NCBI GenBank assembly: GCA_035606695.1
Contig: DATNEW010000044.1
Coordinates: 51,837-115,836 of the forward strand
DNA length: 64,000 nt
Direction of reading: 5' to 3'
DNA from: Gemmatimonadaceae bacterium
GTDB taxonomy: Bacteria; Gemmatimonadota; Gemmatimonadetes; Gemmatimonadales; Gemmatimonadaceae
In this document: one piece after another, positions 42,417-49,531 of the stretch
How the letters are laid out: each line of letters starts with the position of its first letter
Numbering within the stretch: the stretch's first letter is position 1
Program-made: the position numbers and the translations under genes
The notes under the pieces: generated by a model
Seen by the model: only the letters and a program-made list of their open reading frames with translations
Told to the model about the DNA's origin: nothing
The model's database searches: none

Positions 42417-43522
42417 TGACCCGACTCCACCTGCAGCACGCCCTGATGCGCGCGCGTCATCACGATGCCTTTCCCGACGGGATCGCCGTCGGGGCGAAAC
42501 CGAATCGTGCCCGTCACGCCGTGATACGCGGACTGCTCGGTGAGCCCGGCGAGATAATCGCGAATCTTCTTGCGGTCGGGCCCAACTTTCTCCACCGCCT
42601 GCGCCAGCAACTTCGTGGCGTCGTACGCGAGCGCGGCGTTGCCGTCCGGAAGCTCGTGGTACTTCGCCTTGTAAGCGGTGACGAACGTCTTCACCTCGGG
42701 CCGAGGATCCTGCGCGCTGAATGGCGCGCCGACGTAAATGCCTTCGGTAAGCGGCTTCACCGCGCTATCGGTCGCGACGGTCTGCCAGCCGTCGCCGCCG
42801 ACGAGATCGGCGGAGAGCTGCTGGCGGCGCGCTTCCTTGAGGAAGGCGACGCCTGATCCATCGGTGCCCGCGACGAAGACAACGTCCGCGTGCTCGCGCT
42901 TGTAGTAGCTGACGAAAGGCTCGAAGCTTTGGTCGGCGCCTTCGTCGATCGGATCGATGCTGATGATCTGTCCGCTGTAATTCCGCCGGAAGCTGTCGAC
43001 GAGTCCGCGGCCGTATGGATTGTTCTCATACAGCACCGCGGCGCGTTTACGGCCCAGCTTGTTCACGTATTGCGCGATCGTCATGCCGTTCGTCGAGTCG
43101 CTCGTAATGACTCGGAACGCCCACGGCGAAATGCCGGTGAGCGCCGGCGACGTCGCGGTGGTCGCGACCGCGGCGAGATGGCCGTCGTACACGTGCGCGG
43201 CCGACACCATCGCGCCGGAGTTCACATGGCCGACGACCGCGACGATGCGCGTGCTGTCGACGAATTTCGACGCGACGGCGCTCGCTTGAACGCCGCTGCC
43301 CGAATCATCGACGAAGGCGATTTGCAGCTTGCGGCCACCCGACCAGGCGGGGGAGTCATTGATCTGCTCGACCGCGAGCTCGATGCCGTGCTTGTTCGCG
43401 ATTCCGTAAGCCTGACTGAACGGACCAGCCGCTCCGAATGTGACGGTGCCCGAGGAGCCATGTGAACACGCAGCAAGGACAGCGGCGGCTACCAGCGGGA
43501 CAATTAAACGTTTTAGGCGCAT
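42413..43522 (-). CDS. Leu/Ile/Val-type periplasmic ligand-binding lipoprotein
   Basis: 369 residues from ATG 43522, lipobox in [17 protein letters not shown]. Type I periplasmic binding fold of the branched-chain amino acid family: [91 protein letters not shown]. The usual ABC permease and ATPase genes are missing nearby; instead the stop overlaps the start of a chemoreceptor gene. Amino acid or related small-molecule ligand is likely; identity unknown. Confidence 0.9.
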   Translation of the reverse strand: MRLKRLIVPLVAAAVLAACSHGSSGTVTFGAAGPFSQAYGIANKHGIELAVEQINDSPAWSGGRKLQIAFVDDSGSGVQASAVASKFVDSTRIVAVVGHVNSGAMVSAAHVYDGHLAAVATTATSPALTGISPWAFRVITSDSTNGMTIAQYVNKLGRKRAAVLYENNPYGRGLVDSFRRNYSGQIISIDPIDEGADQSFEPFVSYYKREHADVVFVAGTDGSGVAFLKEARRQQLSADLVGGDGWQTVATDSAVKPLTEGIYVGAPFSAQDPRPEVKTFVTAYKAKYHELPDGNAALAYDATKLLAQAVEKVGPDRKKIRDYLAGLTEQSAYHGVTGTIRFRPDGDPVGKGIVMTRAHQGVLQVESGQ

Positions 43523-43662
43523 CAACAACCAAGTGTCGGTACGGAGGGCCCGGCGCTACATCGCGCCATACCATTCAAGGACGGATTCGACCCCGGGTTG
43601 TCACAGCTCAGCAGAATGGCATCTAACCTGCCACCCGTTCTGCACTTACAGACAAGGTCGAT

Positions 43663-45156
43663 ATGAAGGTTTTGGTGACCGGCGGGACGGGCGTCATAGG
43701 GGACTCGGCAGTACGGGCGCTGATCCGGCGAGGGTATGAGGTCCGGGTGCTCTCCCGGCGTGCCGGACGCGACCAGAGATGGTGGCCCGAGGGCGTGACC
43801 GGCTGGGCGGGCGACGTCTCCAACCACGAATCCATCCACGGTGCAGCAGAGGGCTGCGACGCGGTGCTGCACATCGCGGGAATCCTCGACGAGCAGCCGC
43901 CGGCCGTCACCTTTCAGTCAGTCAACATCGACGGCACGCGCTACGTCGTGATGGAAAGCGAACGCGCCGGCGTGCGGAAGCTCGTCTACGTCTCGTCGCT
44001 CGGCGCCGAGCGCGGAACGTCGGCGTATCACAAATCGAAGCTCGTCGCCGAAAGCGTCGTGCAAACGTTCACGCGCGACTGGCTCGTCGTTCGGCCGGGC
44101 GCGGTGTACGGACCCGGGGACGAGCATCTCTCGGTTCTGCTGCGTATGGTGCGCACGCTGCCCATCATTCCCACGATCGGCGACGGCAACCAGCGCTTTC
44201 AGCCTATCTGGCACGAGGACCTGGCCGAATCGCTCGTCGTCGCGCTCGAGCGCAGCGACATTCGATGTCAGGTGCTCGACGTGGCGGGAACGGACGTCAC
44301 GTCGCAAAACGATCTGGTCACGCGGCTGCGGTCGATCACGGGTCGCGATGTGATGCAGGCGCCGATGCCGGAAGTGATCGCGTCGTGGGCGATGCGTGCG
44401 CTCGACGCGGTCGGCGTCGACGTCGCGTTCAACGACGAGCAACTCGCGATGCTCAGCGACGGCAACGTGATTCCTCCGGAACAACCGAATGCGCTGACGG
44501 ACGTCTTCGGCATCACCCCGACGTCACTGCAGGATGGATTGCGTCGTCTCGCAGACGAGCAGCTCACGCAACTGCCGTCGGACGGCGTTGGGCCGCTCAC
44601 GCGCAAACGCTTCTGGATCGACATTCGCGGTTCGCGATACGACTCCGACGCACTGTTCGAATTCGTTCGAACGCATCTGGGCGAACTGCTGCCGTCAATG
44701 ATCGCACTGAGCGCTGAGCCGGGTGCGTCCACGGAGATCGTGGAAGGGGAGACGCTGACGCTCGACATCCCGGTGCGCGGACACGTACAGGTGCGTGTCG
44801 GCGAAGTGATGGATCGCCGCGTCACGCTGCTGACCGTCGCGGGACACCCGATCGCAGGAGCGGTGCGTTTCCTCGTCGAGCCGCGCGATGATGCACTGCG
44901 GTTCGAGATTCAGGTCTACGATCGTTCGGCGTCGATGATCGATCAGGTGCTGCTGCGCACGGTCGGTGACTGGGTGCAGACGGCGTCCTGGACGACGTTG
45001 GCGCAGCGTGTGGCGGATGCGGCGGGCGGCACGCACGGTGGCGTGCAAACACTGGTCGAGGCGCTCAGCGCGCGCGAGCTCGAGGTCGTCGACGAGTGGG
45101 CGAAGTCGCTCGACGCTCAATTATCGCGAAACGCCACGTCGAGCGGCCGCGATTGA
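43663..45156 (+). CDS. NAD(P)-binding epimerase/NmrA-like protein with C-terminal extension
   Basis: 497 residues. Short-chain extended Rossmann domain at 1-~300: MKVLVTGGTGVIGDSAVRAL (GxxGxxG), HIAGILDEQPP, VNIDGTRYVV, LVYVSSLGAERGTSAYHKSK with the Tyr-x3-Lys pair, VRPGAVYGPGDEHL. The C-terminal ~190 residues (WIDIRGSRYDSDALFEFVRT.. to the end) form a separate, probably alpha/beta domain resembling START/DUF1990-like folds of the same neighbourhoods, which suggests a two-domain fusion. Its 3' end overlaps the convergent DCC1 gene by 40 bases. Substrate unknown. Confidence 0.8.
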   Translation: MKVLVTGGTGVIGDSAVRALIRRGYEVRVLSRRAGRDQRWWPEGVTGWAGDVSNHESIHGAAEGCDAVLHIAGILDEQPPAVTFQSVNIDGTRYVVMESERAGVRKLVYVSSLGAERGTSAYHKSKLVAESVVQTFTRDWLVVRPGAVYGPGDEHLSVLLRMVRTLPIIPTIGDGNQRFQPIWHEDLAESLVVALERSDIRCQVLDVAGTDVTSQNDLVTRLRSITGRDVMQAPMPEVIASWAMRALDAVGVDVAFNDEQLAMLSDGNVIPPEQPNALTDVFGITPTSLQDGLRRLADEQLTQLPSDGVGPLTRKRFWIDIRGSRYDSDALFEFVRTHLGELLPSMIALSAEPGASTEIVEGETLTLDIPVRGHVQVRVGEVMDRRVTLLTVAGHPIAGAVRFLVEPRDDALRFEIQVYDRSASMIDQVLLRTVGDWVQTASWTTLAQRVADAAGGTHGGVQTLVEALSARELEVVDEWAKSLDAQLSRNATSSGRD

Positions 45157-45575
45157 CAATGTTCGCCGCAGCCGAGGCGGGAGCGGTTGCGCGCGAACCA
45201 GCGGTAGACCTTGTCGGCGAGCACGCGAACATAAGGAATCTTGAATAACCAGGCTATCAATTTACCCTTCGGCAGGATCTCGAGCAGTTGCTCGACCGCC
45301 GGGGCGCCCTGCCAGGTGCGCCCGTTGGGTCCGATGAGCTGCAGCGCTTCGGCGTAGGCGCGGGCGGGAATCCACGGGAAGCGTGCCATCACGCCCGGCG
45401 CTTGCGACGGCACGATCTCGATCGCGCGTTGACGATCCCACTTCTTTAGAAGAGTCGCGAGACGCGTGCACACCTTGCACGTGCCATCGTACACGCACGT
45501 GTATGGACGTCCGAGACCGGTCGACGCGTCCATCTCTCCGGCAATCGTGAATCGAACGACGGGAACCGTCCTCAC
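45117..45575 (-). CDS. DCC1-like (DUF393) thiol-disulfide oxidoreductase
   Basis: 152 residues from GTG 45575, which overlaps the OsmC stop (GTGA) and has GGAG 8 bases before it. Thioredoxin-like DUF393 protein: active site YDGTCKVCTRLATLLKKWD with the DGxCxxC motif, then AIEIVPSQAPGVMARFPWIP, and the C-terminal membrane-proximal YRWFARNRSRLGCGEHC. Coupled to OsmC, so a thiol redox function for the pair is reasonable but inferred. Confidence 0.8.
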   Translation of the reverse strand: MRTVPVVRFTIAGEMDASTGLGRPYTCVYDGTCKVCTRLATLLKKWDRQRAIEIVPSQAPGVMARFPWIPARAYAEALQLIGPNGRTWQGAPAVEQLLEILPKGKLIAWLFKIPYVRVLADKVYRWFARNRSRLGCGEHCQSRPLDVAFRDN

Positions 45576-46033
45576 GTGTTTGGCTCCGCGGCGACCGGCT
45601 CGGTGCCGTCGGCCTGCACATGTTGAACATGTTGCACATGTTGTGTCGCCGTGTCCGAAATCGCCGCGACGCCGTCGATGCTGATCGTAGGCGGGTGTTG
45701 GAGTGTCGCATGGACGGTGCACATCTCCGCGACGCGTTTCGCGGCGCCGAGGCGATTGGCGGGAAGCGTGGGCCAGTTGAATCGCAGGGCGTAGGTCCCA
45801 ACGCGATGCGGGTCGTCGGCGAACGTCCAGGCGACGTCGACGGTGAGATCACTCGCGTCGAGCCGTGCGTGCTCGGCCCATGCGTACATCACGGAGAACG
45901 TACAGTAGGCCAGGCCGCTCGCCATCATATGAAAGGGCGAATAGCTCTGATCGGCGGACGGCGCCTCGATGGTCATGGGGCCCGGCGTGGGCTCGAGACG
46001 GATGGAATCGTCGGACAAGAGAATGATCTTCAC
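45572..46033 (-). CDS. OsmC-family protein
   Basis: 153 residues from GTG 46033 (CAGGAG 6 bases before). OsmC/Ohr fold: SPFHMMASGLAYCTFSVMYA carries the conserved Cys of the C-terminal helix; LTVDVAWTFADDPHRVGTYA and CTVHATLQHPPTI follow, the latter with a second Cys. Organic-peroxide or sulfur-transfer role. The tail has HVQHVQHVQ, coded by a 9-base tandem repeat (about 45617-45645), unusual in this family. Coupled with the DCC1 gene downstream. Confidence 0.8.
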   Translation of the reverse strand: MKIILLSDDSIRLEPTPGPMTIEAPSADQSYSPFHMMASGLAYCTFSVMYAWAEHARLDASDLTVDVAWTFADDPHRVGTYALRFNWPTLPANRLGAAKRVAEMCTVHATLQHPPTISIDGVAAISDTATQHVQHVQHVQADGTEPVAAEPNT

Positions 46034-46127
46034 GGGCGCTCCTGAGTCGTCGAACGCGAGGTGCAAATGGCACGCCCTGCGGCAGTTCGTTGCAGGTTGG
46101 AACGATGTGTTGCGGGTGGCCGGAAAG

Positions 46128-46156
46128 AATTCACGAAGCCCGGTGTCGGCCGATAA
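46128..46156 (+). promoter_or_regulatory. FliA-like promoter, copy 1
   Basis: AATTCA (46128-46133), 15-base spacer, GCCGATAA (46149-46156), followed by TCCGAGGCGCGGAGTCTACC. The -10 box is identical to the sigma28 consensus and the spacing fits. Identical boxes and spacing at 47211 and 48190. Confidence 0.6.
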
Positions 46157-46237
46157 TCCGAGGCGCGGAGTCTACCCATGACCTTCCTGGGTTGAAACGC
46201 GAGTCGAACGATCATTCAACTGCCGATGGAGGCTTTG

Positions 46238-47011
46238 ATGAAGAATGTGAGTAAAACCCTGCTCGTGCTGCTTGCTGGTGGTTTGGCCGCCTGTAGCGAC
46301 AGCACCGTAGCGCCGAAGAGCCAGTCGTCGACGTCGCAGAGCGTCGTGTACGGTGGCGGCTTCACGGCCGACCTGACCCAGAACGACACCTCGCGGTTCA
46401 GCTTCACCGTCGATCCGTCGAAGAACATGGCGTTCTATCTGGGCGCGGGTAACGAAGTCCGCTTTCCCGCGGGCTCGATCTGCGATCCGTCGTCGACGTA
46501 TGGTCCGGATCAGTGGGATGCACCGTGTACACCCGCGACCGCGCCGATCACGTTCAACGTGAAGGCGTGGCTGGATTCGCAGGGCAACCCCCGCACCGAT
46601 TTCGACAAGCACGTGCGCTTCGTGCCGTCGAGCGATCCGAATCACTGGGTCGTGATCGCGCTGACCGCGGCCGCCACCACGGCGAACGCGAAGATCCTGT
46701 ACTGCACGAGTGAGTCGTCGGGCTGCGTGGACGAGTCCGTGACGGATCCCACGATGGCGACGTATGTCGATCCGTCGAGCGGCCGTCTCCAGCGCCGCAT
46801 CAAGCACTTCAGCGGCTACAACGTGTTCTCGGGCTCACCCTGCATGCCGAGCCCCGACGATCCGGATTGTATCGATCTGGGCGGCGACATGCTGTGGAAC
46901 CGCGCGTCGGTCAAGAAGTCGAGCGGTGTTGGTCCGACCGCGTCGGCCGCGCTCACGCCGATGACGCAGGTCGCGTCGGTGAAAACGGGCTACATGCTCG
47001 CCTGGGCGTAA
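46238..47011 (+). CDS. Lipoprotein of unknown family, paralog 1
   Basis: 257 residues from ATG 46238, 5 bases after GGAGG. Lipobox in LLVLLAGGLAACSDS. Family blocks shared with the next two genes: SRFSFTVDPSKNMAFYLGAG, FPAGSICDPSSTYGPDQWDA with two conserved Cys, VKAWLDSQGNPRTDFDKHVR, AKILYC..SGCVDESVTDPT, RRIKHFSGYNVFSGSPCMPS and the ending TGYMLAWA. Six conserved cysteines suggest disulfides. The fold looks beta-rich and surface exposed. Preceded by the FliA-like promoter and followed by a terminator, so it is a single transcript. Confidence 0.8.
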   Translation: MKNVSKTLLVLLAGGLAACSDSTVAPKSQSSTSQSVVYGGGFTADLTQNDTSRFSFTVDPSKNMAFYLGAGNEVRFPAGSICDPSSTYGPDQWDAPCTPATAPITFNVKAWLDSQGNPRTDFDKHVRFVPSSDPNHWVVIALTAAATTANAKILYCTSESSGCVDESVTDPTMATYVDPSSGRLQRRIKHFSGYNVFSGSPCMPSPDDPDCIDLGGDMLWNRASVKKSSGVGPTASAALTPMTQVASVKTGYMLAWA

Positions 47012-47103
47012 CACGGCACCACGGCAACACGAGCACCACACGCAATTCACCTCGTACTGAATCGAGTTTTCCAAGGCAGTTTCGTGGCGTAGTGAATGAA
47101 AGG

Positions 47104-47132
47104 CGGGCTCCCGAACGGGAGCCCGTTTTTTT
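47104..47132 (+). terminator. Intrinsic terminator after lipoprotein paralog 1
   Basis: CGGGCTCCC / GGGAGCCCG around GAAC, followed by seven T (to 47132). Confidence 0.92.
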
Positions 47133-47210
47133 GCCCAGTCGCCCGTTGGCAGAGGTGTGATGGGCCGTTCCGTGACAGTGAGTAACGATCTGTTCCACCG
47201 TGCGCGAAAA

Positions 47211-47239
47211 AATTCATCGGAAAATTCTTCAGCCGATAA
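47211..47239 (+). promoter_or_regulatory. FliA-like promoter, copy 2
   Basis: AATTCA (47211-47216), 15-base spacer, GCCGATAA (47232-47239), then TCCGAGTCGCATGGTCTACC. About 80 bases before the start codon of paralog 2. Confidence 0.6.
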
Positions 47240-47320
47240 TCCGAGTCGCATGGTCTACCCACGAATGCCGTGAGATGGCGTGCAACTGGAACGATCGATC
47301 AACTGCCGACGGAGGCTTTG

Positions 47321-48106
47321 ATGATGAAATTTGGGAGCAGGACCCTGTTGGTCGCGGGAGCCGGTTTGCTGGCTGCCTGTAGTGACAGCGCCGTGATGTC
47401 GGCGCCTTCGCAGGCCGGTACGCAGGCCAACGCGATCGAAGGCAACGGCGCCACGGCCAACCTGACCTCTACCGACACGATTCGATTCACCGTGTCGATC
47501 AATTCGGAGCGCGCATCGTTCGTGTACCTCGGCGCGGGCAACTGGGTCACCTTCCCGGCTCATTCGGTGTGCGACCCAACGACATCGACGTACGGTCCGA
47601 CCGAGTGGGACAAGCCGTGTACGCCGGCGCGCAACACGGTCGCCGTGAAGGCGAAGGCGTGGCTCGATTCGCAGGGCCACCCGCGCGTGGATTTCGACCA
47701 GCATCTGCGGTTCGTGCCGTCGCTCGATCCGGCGCAGTGGGTGATGTTGTCGTTCACCGACTACGGCGCATCGGCCGGTGCGAACGCGAAGATTCTGTAT
47801 TGCGCGACGCCGACGTCTGGTTGCGTCGACGAAGCCAAGACCGATCCGACGATGGCGACCGTGAAGGATCCGGTCACCGGTCACCTCACGCGCCGCATCA
47901 AGCACTTCAGCGGTTACAACGTGTTCTCGGGCCAGCCCTGCATGCCCAGCCCGGACAATCCGGACTGCGTGGACGGCGGCGGCGACATGCTCGGCAACCG
48001 CGTTGGAACGGTCGGCCACGTCGGCATGCTGCCGGCCGGCGCCACCGCCCTCACGCCGGCAGAGCTCACCGCGGTCCGCACGGGCTACATGCTCGCATGG
48101 GCCTGA
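47321..48106 (+). CDS. Lipoprotein of unknown family, paralog 2
   Basis: 261 residues from the ATGATG at 47321 (GGAGG 5 bases upstream; the open frame begins earlier but that part is the leader). Lipobox in LLVAGAGLLAACSDS. The most diverged of the three: IRFTVSINSERASFVYLGAG, FPAHSVCDPTTSTYGPTEWD, KAWLDSQGHPRVDFDQHLRF, AKILYC..SGCVDEAKTDPT, RRIKHFSGYNVFSGQPCMPS, ending TGYMLAWA. The six cysteines are kept. Own FliA-like promoter; no clear terminator behind. Confidence 0.8.
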   Translation: MMKFGSRTLLVAGAGLLAACSDSAVMSAPSQAGTQANAIEGNGATANLTSTDTIRFTVSINSERASFVYLGAGNWVTFPAHSVCDPTTSTYGPTEWDKPCTPARNTVAVKAKAWLDSQGHPRVDFDQHLRFVPSLDPAQWVMLSFTDYGASAGANAKILYCATPTSGCVDEAKTDPTMATVKDPVTGHLTRRIKHFSGYNVFSGQPCMPSPDNPDCVDGGGDMLGNRVGTVGHVGMLPAGATALTPAELTAVRTGYMLAWA

Positions 48107-48189
48107 TTCCATAGACGGGACCCGCACCAGTCAGTACGGTGGATCGGAACGTGACATGCTGCAACAAAACGTTACAGTAGTGGAATTAA

Positions 48190-48218
48190 AATTCACATAC
48201 GTCCGGTACTGCCGATAA
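48190..48218 (+). promoter_or_regulatory. FliA-like promoter, copy 3
   Basis: AATTCA (48190-48195), 15-base spacer, GCCGATAA (48211-48218), then TTCGAGGCGCGCAGTCCATA. About 79 bases before the start codon of paralog 3. Confidence 0.6.
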
Positions 48219-48296
48219 TTCGAGGCGCGCAGTCCATACACGGCAGCGAGCCGTGGATGACGACGCTTCTCTTTCATTCATCTGCCGATGGAGGCT

Positions 48297-49433
48297 ATGA
48301 TGAAACGCTTTTCAAGAGCTGTCTTCCTGGTCGTCGCCGCTGCACTCGCGGCGTGCAGCGACAGCTCGGTCAGTCCGAAGAACCCGTCGCAGGCCAACGC
48401 CGTCGTGGACGGCGGAGGCTACACCGCCGATCTGACGGCCGGCGACACGAGCCGGTTCAGCATCACCGTTGATCCGTCGAAGAACATGGCGTTCTACCTG
48501 GGGGCCGGAAATCAGATTCGCTTTCCCGCGGGCTCGATCTGCGATCCGTCGTCGACGTATGGTCCGGATCAGTGGGATGCACCGTGTACGGTGGCCACCG
48601 CGCCGATCACGTTCAACGTGAAGGCGTGGCTGGATTCGCAGGGCAACCCCCGTACCGATTTCGACAAGCACGTGCGCTTCGTGCCGTCGACCGACTCGAA
48701 TCACTGGGTCGTGATTGCGTTCACTGCGCCAGCGGTCTCGTATTCGCCTGACGCGAAGATCCTGTATTGCGTGACCGCGTCGTCGGGTTGCGTCGACGAG
48801 TCGGTGACCGATCCGACGATGACGACGTTCCGGGATGGGGCGAGCGGCCGTCTCGAGCGGCGCATCAAGCACTTCAGCGGCTACAACGTGTTCTCCGGCC
48901 AGCCCTGCATGCCGAGCCCCGACGATCCGGATTGCGTCGATCTCGGCGGCGAGATGCTGTTCGACCGCGACGGTGGAAATCACGGCGGTGTCAGCGCGCT
49001 TCACTCTGTGTCGCCGCTCGTCCGGGATCACACGCTGCCAGACCATCCGTCGAAGAGTGCCGACATCGGGCCTCTCGGCGGTGAGCTGCGCCTTCCTCAG
49101 GCGGGCTTGACCCTCGTCGTGCCCCCGGGTGCGGTGAGCAAGGTGACGCATTTCTCGGTCACGTCGACCGGCGGCAAGCTGGTCGCGTACAACTTTGAGC
49201 CACACGGAACGAAATTCAGCGTTCCGCTCGTACTGCGACAGGACCTGCGGGGCACCATCCGCAAGTCCGGTGGGAATATAATCGGCGCGTACTTCGCTGA
49301 TGACTCGCAGCTCGATCCGTTCGGCGGCGTGTCATTCGTGAACGAGACGCTGAACGCCACCATCGATAGCATCCTCGGCGAGGCCGAGCTCCAAATTTGG
49401 CATTTCTCCGGCTACATGCTGGCTTGGGGCTGA
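48297..49433 (+). CDS. Lipoprotein of unknown family, paralog 3, with ZU5-like C-terminal domain
   Basis: 378 residues from ATG 48297 (GATGGAGG before). Lipobox in FLVVAAALAACSDS. The first ~235 residues match paralog 1 almost block for block. An extra domain follows (~255-370): DIGPLGGELRLPQAGLTLVV, PPGAVSKVTHFSVTSTGG, VPLVLRQDLRGT, which is the start pattern of a ZU5 domain (GG..LP..G..L.VPPGA). It ends SGYMLAWG, so the family's terminal motif has moved behind the new domain. ZU5 domains bind ligands or self-process beside death or netrin domains; none is seen here. Confidence 0.8.
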   Translation: MMKRFSRAVFLVVAAALAACSDSSVSPKNPSQANAVVDGGGYTADLTAGDTSRFSITVDPSKNMAFYLGAGNQIRFPAGSICDPSSTYGPDQWDAPCTVATAPITFNVKAWLDSQGNPRTDFDKHVRFVPSTDSNHWVVIAFTAPAVSYSPDAKILYCVTASSGCVDESVTDPTMTTFRDGASGRLERRIKHFSGYNVFSGQPCMPSPDDPDCVDLGGEMLFDRDGGNHGGVSALHSVSPLVRDHTLPDHPSKSADIGPLGGELRLPQAGLTLVVPPGAVSKVTHFSVTSTGGKLVAYNFEPHGTKFSVPLVLRQDLRGTIRKSGGNIIGAYFADDSQLDPFGGVSFVNETLNATIDSILGEAELQIWHFSGYMLAWG

Positions 49434-49449
49434 TTGCTGCCGATACTGA

Positions 49450-49484
49450 GTGAGGAGGCGTGGCGGTTTCGCACGTCTCCTCAC
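49450..49484. terminator. Hairpin behind the lipoprotein cluster
   Basis: GTGAGGAGGCGT / ACGTCTCCTCAC, 12 pairs with one mismatch, short TT-rich tail. It covers the GTG at 49460, which argues against that codon as the start of the following gene. Confidence 0.55.
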
Positions 49485-49531
49485 TTGGTGTTTCTGGGCT
49501 ACCCCACCCGAGACTGGGATTCCGAGAGACG

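Noticed and set aside
49439..49446. Further FliA-like promoters at TGCCGATACT motifs (22455, 49439, 54268)
   Set aside because: The -10 differs (GATAC) and no AATTCA or TAAA lies 15 bases upstream in any of the three.
49460..49531. Upstream GTG start for the giant signalling protein
   Set aside because: The codon lies within the stem of the 49450-49484 hairpin and has AGGAGG only one base away; ATG 49532 opens directly into the TPR region.
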